Shown: positions 1 through 6,646, counted from the first letter of the stretch. The stretch is DNA of 12,662 nt from Pseudomonadota bacterium (GCA_023427545.1 JAEZBF010000273.1:1-12662); one strand, 5' to 3'. Made by a program: numbers and translations. Notes: generated by a model from the letters alone, not told the origin.

Positions 1-591
1 GGCGCCGGTCGCTTCGGCCACGAGCCCGCGGTAGTCGAGCATCAGCGCGTCGGCGTAGCCTTCTGCCATCGCCGTGTCCTTGCTCAGGGTGCAGATCATG
101 TAGAGGCCGGCGGCCTTGGCCTTGCAGGGGATGGTCTCAGGCGACGGACGCTTCCACTTGCTCCATTGCAGCCGGATACCCTTGAGCTTCTCCTCGACCG
201 AGAAGTAGGACGGCCAGACCCAGGAGGCGATCGCCAGGTGAACCTTGTTGTTCCGACCGGGAACCGAGAGTTCCTCAGAGCCGCGCCAGGCGACGGGCCG
301 CACATAGGCGTCGGTCAGCCCGTTCTTTTCCAGCACGAGCCGCTTGGCGGCCTCGATCTCGTCGGCGCTGTAGGGGATGGTGAAGTCGAGTGTCTTGCCG
401 GAGGCGATCAGGCGTTCAGTGTGCTGGCGCGACTTGAAGATTTCGCCGCCGTAAGCACGCTCCCCCTCGAAAACGCAGCTGGCGTAGTGCAGCCCGTGCG
501 TAAGCACGTGGATCTTCGCGTCTTTCCAGGGTTTGAGTTCACCGTCGAACCAGATCCAGCCCTCGCGCTGATCCATTGGCAAGCCTGCCAT
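1..591 (-). CDS. ilvE: Branched-chain amino acid aminotransferase, N-terminal part (runs off left edge)
   Basis: PLP-dependent fold-type IV aminotransferase that interconverts Val, Leu and Ile with their 2-keto acids using 2-oxoglutarate/glutamate; cytosolic. The window holds 197 codons starting at the ATG at 591. Visible are THGLHYASCVFEGERAY (31-47), YVRPVAWRGSE (96-106), and a KAKAAGLYMI stretch where Lys159 aligns with the PLP lysine of IlvE (K-x-x-G-x-Y). The available part ends at LVAEATGA, just before the usual EATGAN cofactor-phosphate loop. The start at MAGLPMDQREGWIWFDGEL fits alphaproteobacterial homologues; a GGGAGAGGA purine run precedes it closely. A second in-frame ATG at codon 6 is less likely. 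The gene is divergent from a MarR regulator, with a shared operator-like palindrome between them. A D-amino-acid transaminase is less likely given HYASxVFEGERAY and RPVAWRG. Confidence 0.95.
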   Translation of the reverse strand, partial: MAGLPMDQREGWIWFDGELKPWKDAKIHVLTHGLHYASCVFEGERAYGGEIFKSRQHTERLIASGKTLDFTIPYSADEIEAAKRLVLEKNGLTDAYVRPVAWRGSEELSVPGRNNKVHLAIASWVWPSYFSVEEKLKGIRLQWSKWKRPSPETIPCKAKAAGLYMICTLSKDTAMAEGYADALMLDYRGLVAEATGA

Positions 592-661
592 CGTCCTCTC
601 CCGCTGCTTCTCGTTCCGGCGTTTCGCCACCAGCCGGTGCCCAATCCTGCGCCCTCCGGCG

Positions 662-683
662 GCCCTTGGCAAACCAGAAGGGC
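662..683. other. Inverted repeat in the ilvE-marR intergenic region
   Basis: GCCCTT and AAGGGC form a perfect 6-base inverted repeat separated by 10 bases, with an inner TGG/CCA pairing. On the minus strand it would sit in the ilvE 5' leader, about 70 bases before the start codon. No T-run follows it on the minus strand and only a weak TTT follows on the plus strand, so it is not a convincing terminator. It could be a leader hairpin or chance in GC-rich DNA. Confidence 0.3.
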
Positions 684-721
684 TTTGGGATAAAACTCGC
701 AGAGGTGTTCCCGACAGGCGG

Positions 722-750
722 ACAATGGCAGCCACCCAAATAAATGTCAA
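722..750 (-). promoter_or_regulatory. Candidate sigma-70-type promoter for ilvE
   Basis: Read on the minus strand, TTGACA (750 to 745) is a perfect -35 hexamer. After a 17-base spacer comes CATTGT (727 to 722), a 3/6 match to the -10 consensus. The -35 overlaps the left arm of the 744-762 palindrome, so a repressor bound there would block it. The predicted leader to the ilvE ATG at 591 is about 120 bases. Weak -10 agreement keeps confidence moderate. Confidence 0.45.
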
Positions 751-762
751 CAAGGCTGACAT
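744..762. promoter_or_regulatory. Operator-like palindrome between ilvE and the MarR gene
   Basis: ATGTCA-N7-TGACAT is a perfect 6-base inverted repeat centred at 753, in an AT-rich patch (AATAAATGTCA...TGACATAAATT) that stands out from its GC-rich surroundings. Size and symmetry suit a dimeric winged-helix regulator of the MarR type. It overlaps the predicted ilvE -35 and lies just upstream of the preferred MarR start at 788. I infer that the MarR protein binds here, controlling itself and ilvE. Confidence 0.55.
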
Positions 763-787
763 AAATTCAGGTACCGACACCGGGACC

Positions 788-1240
788 ATGCCGCTCGACG
801 TCATGGGGCTGTTTTTCTTTGCCTATCGCGATTTCGTCGGCGACGCCGACGCCCTGCTGGAGCGGCAGGGCTTTGGGCGGGCGCACCACCGCGTCCTTTA
901 CTTTGTGAATCTGAAGCCTGGCATGCCCGTCGCCGATCTTCTGAACATCCTGAAGATCACGAAGCAGAGCCTCGCGCGGGTGCTGCGGCAGCTGATCGAC
1001 AACGGCTACATCGAGCAGCGTACCGGCGCGGCCGACCGGCGCCAGCGGCTACTCTATGCGACGGCGAAGGGCGAGGCGTTCTTCGCCACCCTTTCCGAAA
1101 CGCAGGCGAGCCGGATCAACGCAGCCATCTCACGGCTGCCCCCCGGCGCGCGCGAAACGATCCGCGGCTTCTTCGTTGCCATGGTGGAACCCAGCGACCG
1201 GCCGGTACTGGACCGCCTGAGTCTCACAGAGGGTCTGTAG
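788..1240 (+). CDS. MarR-family winged-helix transcriptional regulator
   Basis: A 150-residue MarR-type repressor/activator. The N-terminal helix reads MPLDVMGLFFFAYRDFVGDADALLERQGFGRAHHRVLYFV. The winged helix-turn-helix follows at about 47-95, with the recognition-helix region LLNILKITKQSLARVLRQLIDNGYIEQ and the wing with DRRQRLLYAT, where MarR proteins usually have D-x-R-x-x-x-x-x-L-T. An earlier in-frame ATG at 725 would add 21 residues (MAATQINVNKADINSG...), but those codons are the AT-rich palindrome and the ilvE -10, so I read that stretch as regulatory DNA and prefer 788. Homologues beside ilvE in Rhizobiales start close to this FFAYRDF motif. It is divergent from ilvE and probably controls it; the ligand is unknown, though a branched-chain metabolite is plausible. 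Confidence 0.88.
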   Translation: MPLDVMGLFFFAYRDFVGDADALLERQGFGRAHHRVLYFVNLKPGMPVADLLNILKITKQSLARVLRQLIDNGYIEQRTGAADRRQRLLYATAKGEAFFATLSETQASRINAAISRLPPGARETIRGFFVAMVEPSDRPVLDRLSLTEGL

Positions 1241-1310
1241 CAAGATCGCGGGACGCGACGAGCTCCGCAGCGGTGCAACACTAGAGGAGCAGAGCAGCCG
1301 GGGGGCCAAG

Positions 1311-2444
1311 ATGCATGCTCGAGTCCATGAGGTTACGGGTCGGCTCAAAGAATCAGAGATGTTCTTTGCGAGGACGACCGACTTCGCCATCGGCCCACCG
1401 TCGGACGCCCCGCTCGACCTCGCGCTGCACGAACCCGGCTGGGTACCCTACTGTGTCGACCATGAGAGCAGCTCGCTGGTCTTCACCCGCATACCCGCCG
1501 AAATCGACCTTGCCGATTCAGCGTTCACATACGTCACTCAATACTGGAATGCCGACCGGCTGCTGTTTGTCCCATTCGAGGCGCTCGACGCGCTAACGGC
1601 GAGGCTCGAACTGCCCGAGATCATCTGGGTCTTCTCAACGGGCCGTTGCGGATCGACCCTGCTCAGCCATGCGCTGAACGGCTCGGAACGCGTCTGGAGC
1701 CTGTCCGAGCCCTCTCCCTTCGACCGATCCTCGCTGGACCTTGCTTCAGATGCGACGCTGACGGTCGAAGCGCTGATCGTGCATGTGGTCAAGCTGCTGT
1801 ATGCCGGCCGCCCCAACAGGGCGCTGGATGTGCTCGCGCTCAAGCTCCGCAGCCAGTCGATCTACCGCGCTGATGCTTTCCATCGCGCGACACCAAACGC
1901 CCGGTACATCTTCATGTACCGTGACGCCATTGCCTGGACGGCCTCGTTCCACCAGTTCCTGCAGGGCATCGGCACGCCTGAGGTGTTCGATCACGACACG
2001 CGCGATTCCGTGTGGCGCATGCTCAGTGGTGCGGGACCGATCGATTTCCTCGGTCGCTACATCGATTTGAACAACGAGACCGTGCATATGGACCGCGTGT
2101 TCCCGGCCGGTTGGGTGCTTCACCTCAAGACGTACCTGAAGCACCTCGCTGCAGGCATTCCGTTCCTTGCCCTGCGCTACAACGAACTCAGCAGTGCACC
2201 GGAGACCACAACGCGCAGACTCTTCGCGCATTGCGGGTTGGCAGAGTACGGCGTGGCGCGAGCCCTCGAAGCCTTCGAGAAGGATTCGCAAGAAGGCACC
2301 TCGATCGCACGTCGCGAAGGGCGTCGGCGCCTAGGTGTGGAGAGCGCCGACAATATCCGCGCAACGCTGGCCAAAGACCCTCAGTTCGCAGACCCAAACC
2401 TAATCCTGCCTGACATCTACACGCGGCAGCCGGCAGCGGCCTAG
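1311..2444 (+). CDS. Sulfotransferase-like protein (P-loop PAPS-dependent family)
   Basis: A 377-residue protein with a sulfotransferase signature. FSTGRCGSTLLS (108-119) is the 5'-phosphosulfate P-loop. YIFMYRDAIAWTASF (199-213) looks like the 3'-phosphate-binding motif, with Arg204 and Ser212 eight residues apart as in classical sulfotransferases. The family moves sulfate from PAPS to hydroxyl or amine acceptors; the acceptor here cannot be read. No signal peptide or transmembrane helix is seen. About 100 residues precede the P-loop, more than in minimal family members, and their role is unclear. The start at 1311 follows a GGGGGG stretch; an in-frame ATG at 1359 (MFFARTTDF) is a credible alternative. 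No sulfate-activation or glycan genes are nearby, so the gene looks like an isolated accessory gene. Its stop shares the CTAG at 2441-2444 with the convergent reductase. Confidence 0.8.
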   Translation: MHARVHEVTGRLKESEMFFARTTDFAIGPPSDAPLDLALHEPGWVPYCVDHESSSLVFTRIPAEIDLADSAFTYVTQYWNADRLLFVPFEALDALTARLELPEIIWVFSTGRCGSTLLSHALNGSERVWSLSEPSPFDRSSLDLASDATLTVEALIVHVVKLLYAGRPNRALDVLALKLRSQSIYRADAFHRATPNARYIFMYRDAIAWTASFHQFLQGIGTPEVFDHDTRDSVWRMLSGAGPIDFLGRYIDLNNETVHMDRVFPAGWVLHLKTYLKHLAAGIPFLALRYNELSSAPETTTRRLFAHCGLAEYGVARALEAFEKDSQEGTSIARREGRRRLGVESADNIRATLAKDPQFADPNLILPDIYTRQPAAA

Positions 2445-3205
2445 ACGCCGTAGCGCTCCGTGCGGATGGCGGTCGCCGGCACGCCGACGTCGATCGCGGC
2501 CTGAGATGCGGCCTCGACGAACGGGTTGGAGCCGCAGGCAAAGACGTAGCACGGCATGGCCGGAAGTCGCGCCAACACGTCGGCCATGATCATGGTGTCA
2601 AGCCGCCGCCCGTAGTCGCCTGGATGGGGCATTTGCTCGCGCGTCAGGGTGAGCACGAGCTGGAAGCCGTTGTCGAGGCGGTGGAGGCCATAGAGCTCCT
2701 CGCGGAAGAGGATTTCCTCCCGATTGCGCGCCGAGAACAGCAGGACCACCGGCACTTCGGATTGCTGCATGGTACGATGGCGGATCATCGAGACCAGCGG
2801 GCAGACGCCCGAGCCGCCGCCGATGAGCAGGAGCGGACCGCCGTCGTAAACGTTCCAGATGAAGTGGCCGCCCAGCGGACCGCGCAGCTCGATCTCGTCG
2901 CCGACGGCTGCTACTTCGTGAAAGTAAGGTGAGACCTCGCCGTCATCCAGGCGCTCGATGGTGAGCTCTATGGTGTCGCTGACTTCCGGCGCCGAGCTGA
3001 TCGAATAGCTCCGCTGCGCCCTATATCCGTCCGGTGCGGTCAGGCGCACCTCGGCATGCTGACCAGCCGTGAAGTGGAAGGGCTCGGCCGGCCTGAGCCG
3101 ATAGCTCCGAACTCTAGGCGACTGCGGAATGATGTCGACGATCGTCGCGGTCTGCCAGAGCCGCGGCTTGAGCGAGACGCGACCGCTCGAAGAAACTTCA
3201 GTCAT
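2441..3205 (-). CDS. FAD/NAD(P)-binding reductase (ferredoxin-NADP reductase superfamily), partner of the sulfite-oxidase-like enzyme
   Basis: A 254-residue flavin reductase. The beta-barrel FAD domain (about 15-115) carries RSYSIS (65-70), the R-x-Y-S flavin motif. The nucleotide domain follows, with GGGSGVCPLVSM (129-140), the pyridine-nucleotide loop, and CGSNPFV (224-230). There is no 2Fe-2S domain and no cysteine cluster, so electrons probably pass directly from NAD(P)H through FAD to a partner. The ATG at 3205 overlaps the end of the upstream molybdoenzyme gene (ATGACTGA), so translation is probably coupled. The frame stays open upstream of 3205, but that stretch lies antisense-free within the upstream gene and has no family similarity. 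The inferred role is to supply electrons to the sulfite-oxidase-like protein. That partnership rests on gene coupling, not on a known complex. Confidence 0.85.
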   Translation of the reverse strand: MTEVSSSGRVSLKPRLWQTATIVDIIPQSPRVRSYRLRPAEPFHFTAGQHAEVRLTAPDGYRAQRSYSISSAPEVSDTIELTIERLDDGEVSPYFHEVAAVGDEIELRGPLGGHFIWNVYDGGPLLLIGGGSGVCPLVSMIRHRTMQQSEVPVVLLFSARNREEILFREELYGLHRLDNGFQLVLTLTREQMPHPGDYGRRLDTMIMADVLARLPAMPCYVFACGSNPFVEAASQAAIDVGVPATAIRTERYGV

Positions 3206-3803
3206 CAGTGTAACGCTGCTCTTTCCAGGGATCGCCGTAGATGTGGTAGCCCCGCAGCTCCCAGAACCCGGCTTCGTCCCGTTTCGTAAACTGCAGCCCG
3301 TTGATCCACTTGGCGGATTTCCAGAAATAGAGGTGTGGTACGAGCAGCCGCGCCGGCCCGCCATGATCGGGGGGGATCGGCTGACCTTCGTAGAGCAGCG
3401 CCACCATTGCCCTACCGCCGACGAGGTCTGCCACGGGCACGTTGGTGGTGTAGCCATCATAGCCGTGGGCCAGCATGTAGGGCGTCGGCGGCTCTATGCC
3501 AGCGGCGGCAAAGAGGTCGTCGATCGAGACACCTTCCCAGCCGGTGTCGAACTTCGACCAGGTGGTGACGCAGTGAATGTCCTTGACCACTCTGGTCTTT
3601 GGAAGGGCGTTGAACTCGTCCCAGTTCCACTTCTTGATCGGGCGGATGCCGTCCTTGAGAGTGAAAGACCAGCTCGAGGGCTGGACGTGCGGCGTCGGAC
3701 CGGCAGAGAGAACCGGAAAGCCCTCGGTCAGCGTCTGCCCTGGGGGCAGTCGCTGGGTGATGCCGGGATCACGTGGCTTGCCGAAAAACCCGCGTGTGAC
3801 CAT
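3198..3803 (-). CDS. Sulfite-oxidase-like molybdopterin oxidoreductase
   Basis: A 201-residue protein of the oxidoreductase molybdopterin-binding family. It begins MVTRGFFGKP and has LSAGPTPHV (32-40), typical of the cytosolic sulfite-oxidase-like group. Cys78 in DIHCVTTWS (75-83) is the expected molybdenum ligand. AHGYDGYTTNVP (112-123) and LLVPHLYFWKSAKW (153-166) are further family motifs. There is no Tat signal, unlike periplasmic MsrP (YedY), so it should act in the cytosol. No haem or dimerisation domain of true sulfite oxidases is present. I chose ATG 3803 because of a GGCGGGG purine run before it and because FFGKP opens homologues; an open stretch up to 3905 would add a 34-residue tail with no family likeness. 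It overlaps the flavin reductase gene downstream by 8 bases. The substrate is unknown; an oxidised sulfur compound or sulfoxide is plausible. Confidence 0.88.
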   Translation of the reverse strand: MVTRGFFGKPRDPGITQRLPPGQTLTEGFPVLSAGPTPHVQPSSWSFTLKDGIRPIKKWNWDEFNALPKTRVVKDIHCVTTWSKFDTGWEGVSIDDLFAAAGIEPPTPYMLAHGYDGYTTNVPVADLVGGRAMVALLYEGQPIPPDHGGPARLLVPHLYFWKSAKWINGLQFTKRDEAGFWELRGYHIYGDPWKEQRYTDD

Positions 3804-3908
3804 GTCGAAGCCCCGCCTTGCCGGTGTGCAGGAACGGAGACTAGGCCGACCGGCTGCGAATGGGAATGCGGCGCTGATACATGGTGGTGATGCGCGGCCC
3901 GGCAAGGC

Positions 3909-3930
3909 AGCGCCCCACGTGGCAGGCGCT
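3909..3930 (-). other. Hairpin directly after the proC stop codon
   Basis: AGCGCC (3909-3914) and GGCGCT (3925-3930) form a perfect 6-base inverted repeat, with the palindrome CCACGTGG inside it. It abuts the proC stop at 3931 and could stop or stabilise the proC transcript. No T-run follows on the minus strand, so a classic intrinsic terminator is not supported. Confidence 0.35.
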
Positions 3931-4746
3931 CTACCCCCGCCCGAGTTCCTCGCTGCGCTTGCGCGCGGCGGTGACCGCCCGGTCCATGAGCTGTTCGAGG
4001 CCGCCCTCCCCCATCAGCACTTCAAGGGCGGCGGCAGTGGTGCCCTTTGGCGAAGTGACGTTCTCGCGCAGTACGGTGACCGACTGCGGATCGGCCTCCA
4101 TCAGCGCAGCAGCGCCGATCACGGTCTGCCGGGCGAGGAACATTGCGGGACCGGGTTCCAGTCCCTGCCGCATAGCCGCAACGGCAAGCGCCTCGACGAA
4201 GTGGAAGACATAGGCCGGACCGGAACCCGAGACAGCCGTCACCGCATCAAGCATGTCCTCGGAATTGAACCACACCACCTGCCCTGCAGCGCCGAGCAGG
4301 TCGTTGGTGGTCTCGACGTCCTCGTCGGAGATGCCGAGGCCGACCGCCCCCGTCACGCCACGCCCGACCTGGGCCGGCGTGTTGGGCATGGTGCGCACGA
4401 CGCGCTCGGTGCCCAGCCCATCGGCAAGGGTCGAGAGCGGAATGCCGGCGGCGATCGAGATCACCAGCGTGTGCCGGCCGACGGATGGCGCGACCTCCGC
4501 TAGAACCTGGGTCATGACCTGCGGCTTTACCGCGAGCACCAGCACAGCGACCAAGACGCCGGAAGGGTTCTTGAGCAGGCGGATGCCATTGTCGTGGGCG
4601 AACTTCAGCGCGGCTTCGGAAGGCGCTGTATCCACGAGGACGAGCTGCTCGGGCGGCAAGCCGCCGTTGATCCAGCCCTGCGCCAGCGCCATGCCCATTT
4701 TCCCGACGCCAACGAGGACGACGGGGCCGACATCGGAAAGGCTCAA
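3931..4746 (-). CDS. proC: Pyrroline-5-carboxylate reductase
   Basis: Catalyses the last step of proline synthesis, NAD(P)H-dependent reduction of 1-pyrroline-5-carboxylate; cytosolic. At 271 residues it matches the family length (E. coli about 269). The N-terminal Rossmann motif is VVLVGVGKMGMALAQGW (9-25). VKPQ (73-76), RTMPNTPAQVGRG (118-130) and the C-terminal AVSGSGPAYVFHFVEAL (171-187) and NVTSPKGTTAAALEVL (229-244) signatures are all present. The start is a TTG at 4746, preceded by AGGGGAAGC; it overlaps the stop of the upstream YbjN gene in a TTGA arrangement. The frame is open further upstream, but that stretch lies inside the YbjN gene. The first methionine codon only comes within the Rossmann glycine loop, so TTG is needed to keep the domain intact. 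It is co-transcribed with the YbjN gene. Confidence 0.95.
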   Translation of the reverse strand: MSLSDVGPVVLVGVGKMGMALAQGWINGGLPPEQLVLVDTAPSEAALKFAHDNGIRLLKNPSGVLVAVLVLAVKPQVMTQVLAEVAPSVGRHTLVISIAAGIPLSTLADGLGTERVVRTMPNTPAQVGRGVTGAVGLGISDEDVETTNDLLGAAGQVVWFNSEDMLDAVTAVSGSGPAYVFHFVEALAVAAMRQGLEPGPAMFLARQTVIGAAALMEADPQSVTVLRENVTSPKGTTAAALEVLMGEGGLEQLMDRAVTAARKRSEELGRG

Positions 4747-5243
4747 GCTTCCCCTACCGTCTCGAACATGACCTGGCTCAGCGCCTCGGCGCCGGTCTTG
4801 CCGGCCCAGACGACGAACTGGAAGGCCTGGTAATAGAGATCGCAGCTGTCCGTGGCAGCGCGGAGCAGCCCTTCGCATTGCTGCGGCGACACTTCCGCCC
4901 CGCCGGTGAGCAGGTGGGAATTGCGGAAGAGCACCACGCCCTCGCCGGTCCAGATATCGAAGTGGCCGATCCAGAGCTGCTCGTTGATCAGCGAGATGAG
5001 GTGCTTGACCTCTGCGCGGCGGTTCTCGGGCACCTTGAGATCGAACGCGCAGGCGATGTGCAGCGACTCAAGGTCTTCCATCCAGTTGAAGGAGACGTGG
5101 TAGTCGGCCCAGCTGCCGCGCACGGAGATCGAGATCTCGTCGGTATCCTGGCGCTCGAAGTTCCAGTCGTTGAGGGCCGCGATATGCTCGATGATGTCCA
5201 CCGGATGGAGGTTACGTTCGAGCTCGATTTCGAGAAGTGCCAT
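4743..5243 (-). CDS. YbjN domain-containing protein
   Basis: A 166-residue protein of the YbjN family, whose fold resembles type III secretion chaperones; the molecular function is not established. Recognisable alphaproteobacterial features are HPVDIIEHIAALNDWNFER (13-31), SWADYHVSFNWMEDLESLHIACAFDLKVPENR (44-75), LINEQLWIGHFDIW (85-98), GVVLFRNSHLLTGGAEVS (102-119) and the C-terminal YYQAFQFVVWAG...FETVGEA. No signal peptide or membrane helix is seen. ATG 5243 gives the MALLEIELERNLHPVDIIEH start expected for the family; an upstream extension to 5312 has no likeness. The stop overlaps the proC TTG start by 4 bases, so the two are co-translated. This ybjN-proC pairing is common in Rhizobiales. 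The 281-base upstream gap contains a CtrA-type box. Confidence 0.92.
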   Translation of the reverse strand: MALLEIELERNLHPVDIIEHIAALNDWNFERQDTDEISISVRGSWADYHVSFNWMEDLESLHIACAFDLKVPENRRAEVKHLISLINEQLWIGHFDIWTGEGVVLFRNSHLLTGGAEVSPQQCEGLLRAATDSCDLYYQAFQFVVWAGKTGAEALSQVMFETVGEA

Positions 5244-5388
5244 TGGACCTGATCCCGTTGTGGCAACGTAGGGTGATCGCCGGTGCGGCCGGCAAAAACG
5301 CAACAAACTCAAAGAGAACGCGCCGCTCGCCGGAACCGGTCACGAATCGTCCCACGGGGAGGACCGTAACACCGGGCCGGCGATTCTT

Positions 5389-5406
5389 GAGACCCGGAGC
5401 GGTCTC
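5389..5406. other. Inverted repeat in the metallophosphoesterase-ybjN gap
   Basis: GAGACC (5389-5394) and GGTCTC (5401-5406) are perfect 6-base arms around a 6-base loop. No T-run follows on either strand, so it is not an intrinsic terminator. GANTC sites (CcrM methylation sequence in alphaproteobacteria) occur at 5344-5348 and 5382-5386, near the repeat. It could be a protein site or an RNA hairpin in the ybjN leader. Confidence 0.3.
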
Positions 5407-5446
5407 GTCCCGGCATCTCCTGTGGATGATGATCCGGCTCTCAGGG

Positions 5447-5461
5447 TTAACAGGTAGTTAA
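5447..5461 (-). promoter_or_regulatory. Candidate CtrA-binding site
   Basis: On the minus strand the sequence reads TTAA-CTACCTG-TTAACC, a full match to the TTAA-N7-TTAAC consensus of the cell-cycle regulator CtrA of alphaproteobacteria. TTAA is very rare in this GC-rich window, so two copies at exactly this spacing are unlikely to be chance. It lies 204 bases upstream of the ybjN start, in the only sizeable gap of the region. A DnaA-box-like TCATCCACA (one mismatch) lies 17 bases away at 5421-5429. Binding and target are inferred. Confidence 0.5.
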
Positions 5462-5524
5462 GCGCGATGACCGCGACTGTGGAAAGTGCCCCATTGTGCG
5501 ACAGCGGAGTTGCGCTGGTCGACC

Positions 5525-6259
5525 TCAGGCCTTCAACACGCTGCCGAAGAGCCCTTCGGGTCCGGCCCAGCCAGTGACGAGGGCGGCGCGCCATTGCGGG
5601 AAGCCGTTGGCTTCCGCCTGACGCGCTGCCTTCTCGTAGTCGTAGGGCACGCAGCGCAGCGTCACCCACCACGTGGCGGCGCGCCGCTCGAGCAGCGCGT
5701 AGCGGGCATCTGGCGAGCCGTAGAGGAGCTGCAGGCCGACCGCGCCCGGATTCACGACCAGCCGACCATCGTTCAACCGCACGGCGCGAGCGACGTGGGT
5801 ATGGCCGCAGAGCAGCACCGGGAAGTTGAGCCCCTCGGCCGGCTTGGCAACCGCGGCCTCGTCCGGCAGCACGTTCGTGCGGCCGGCGAACCAGTTATCG
5901 AGCCAGGGCTGGGAGTCGCTCTGCGGCGTGCCGTGGCAGAGGAAGAGGTCATCGGCCAGGCTCAGCGTCGGCGGGATCGTCGCGAGCCAGTCCAGGTCGT
6001 CTTGCACCACCCGTTCGCGCGACCAGCGATCGACGGGATCGCGGGTCTTGGGATCGAGCATGGCGCGCTCGTGGTTGCCCGAAACAGTCGGCATGTCGAG
6101 ATCGCGCAGGATCGCCACCGTGCCGACCGGGTCGATCGGGCCCGCGAGCAGGTCGCCGAGGTTGACGGTGATGTCGACGCGCTCGTGCGCTATGTCGTCG
6201 AGCACCGCCTCGAGTGCGGGGCGGTTGCCGTGGATGTCGGAAATGACCGCGACGCGCAA
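5525..6259 (-). CDS. Calcineurin-like metallophosphoesterase (YfcE/MJ0936-type)
   Basis: A 244-residue cytosolic metal-dependent phosphoesterase. All expected metal-ligand motifs are present in order: SDIHGN (7-12), GDLLAGP (35-41), SGNHE (60-64), CHGTP (108-112) and CGHTH (151-155). The compact size and the late GHTH motif fit the YfcE-like single-domain group; the substrate (phosphodiester or phosphoprotein) cannot be read. The start is TTG at 6259, because the Asp/His motif begins at residue 7 and no ATG or GTG lies near it; the ribosome site is weak. It starts only 6 bases after the ubiK stop, so it is probably translated from the ubiK transcript. No intrinsic terminator is seen after it. 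Confidence 0.88.
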   Translation of the reverse strand: MRVAVISDIHGNRPALEAVLDDIAHERVDITVNLGDLLAGPIDPVGTVAILRDLDMPTVSGNHERAMLDPKTRDPVDRWSRERVVQDDLDWLATIPPTLSLADDLFLCHGTPQSDSQPWLDNWFAGRTNVLPDEAAVAKPAEGLNFPVLLCGHTHVARAVRLNDGRLVVNPGAVGLQLLYGSPDARYALLERRAATWWVTLRCVPYDYEKAARQAEANGFPQWRAALVTGWAGPEGLFGSVLKA

Positions 6260-6265
6260 GAAGCG

Positions 6266-6514
6266 CTACTCGGACCGGCCCGCCTTCAGCTCAGAGAGCT
6301 CGCGGCGCAAGGCGGCGATCTCCTCACCCTGCACCTGCACCAATTCGCGCAGCACGTCGAAGTCCTCGCGCTTGACGAGGTCCATGTCGGCGACGAAGCG
6401 CTCGGCCTGCGAGCGGACAGCGGTCTCGACCTCGCGGCGAACCCCGTCTGCGACGCCCGCGGCATCGTTCATGAGCCGGCCCAGGTCGTCGAAAATCCTG
6501 CTGCGCTGGTTCAT
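6266..6514 (-). CDS. ubiK: UbiK-family ubiquinone biosynthesis accessory factor (BMFP domain)
   Basis: An 82-residue protein of the membrane fusogenic/BMFP family. UbiK in gammaproteobacteria assists aerobic ubiquinone synthesis by interacting with UbiJ and the Ubi complex; the role in alphaproteobacteria is inferred from homology. An amphipathic first half (RIFDDLGRLMNDAAGVADGVRREVETAVRSQAERFVADMDLVKREDFDVL) is followed by a C-terminal coiled coil (LVQVQGEEIAALRRELSELKA, 58-78). The VKREDFDVLRELV stretch is the most conserved part of the family. ATG 6514 is chosen because MNQRSRIFDDLGRLM opens homologues and AGGAG lies upstream; the long open stretch before it in the same frame is antisense to lgt and is not coding. 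It heads a unit with the metallophosphoesterase and is divergent from lgt. Confidence 0.87.
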   Translation of the reverse strand: MNQRSRIFDDLGRLMNDAAGVADGVRREVETAVRSQAERFVADMDLVKREDFDVLRELVQVQGEEIAALRRELSELKAGRSE

Positions 6515-6646
6515 CCGATATTGGCTCCTGCTGGCGGCGCTAAGATCGCCTCGTTCTGCTCCGCGCGAATGTAGGCCAGCCCATCCGCCTTGACCAGAGC
6601 CCGGAGGCTCCCGCATGGTCCGCCTCGCCAACGTGCCGGAGCCGCC

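Noticed and set aside
592..721. Leader peptide and attenuator for ilvE
   Set aside because: No short minus-strand frame here has a run of Ile, Leu or Val codons, and the 662-683 repeat has no T-run after it.
5275..5298. GCCGG-TGCGG-CCGGC hairpin followed by AAAAA, as a terminator
   Set aside because: The A-run is on the plus strand where no gene ends; on the minus strand the T-run comes before the stem, the wrong order for termination.
5415..5485. Replication origin (CtrA box plus two DnaA-box-like sequences)
   Set aside because: Only one good and one poor DnaA-like site, no AT-rich unwinding element and no origin-linked genes such as hemE or dnaA nearby.
5486..6574. Long open frame (362 codons) on the plus strand opposite the metallophosphoesterase and ubiK
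   Set aside because: The minus-strand genes carry all expected motifs, and the plus-strand product has biased composition without motifs.
6597..6610. GAGCC-CGGA-GGCTC small hairpin in the ubiK-lgt gap
   Set aside because: Only five pairs in GC-rich sequence and no T-run; likely chance.
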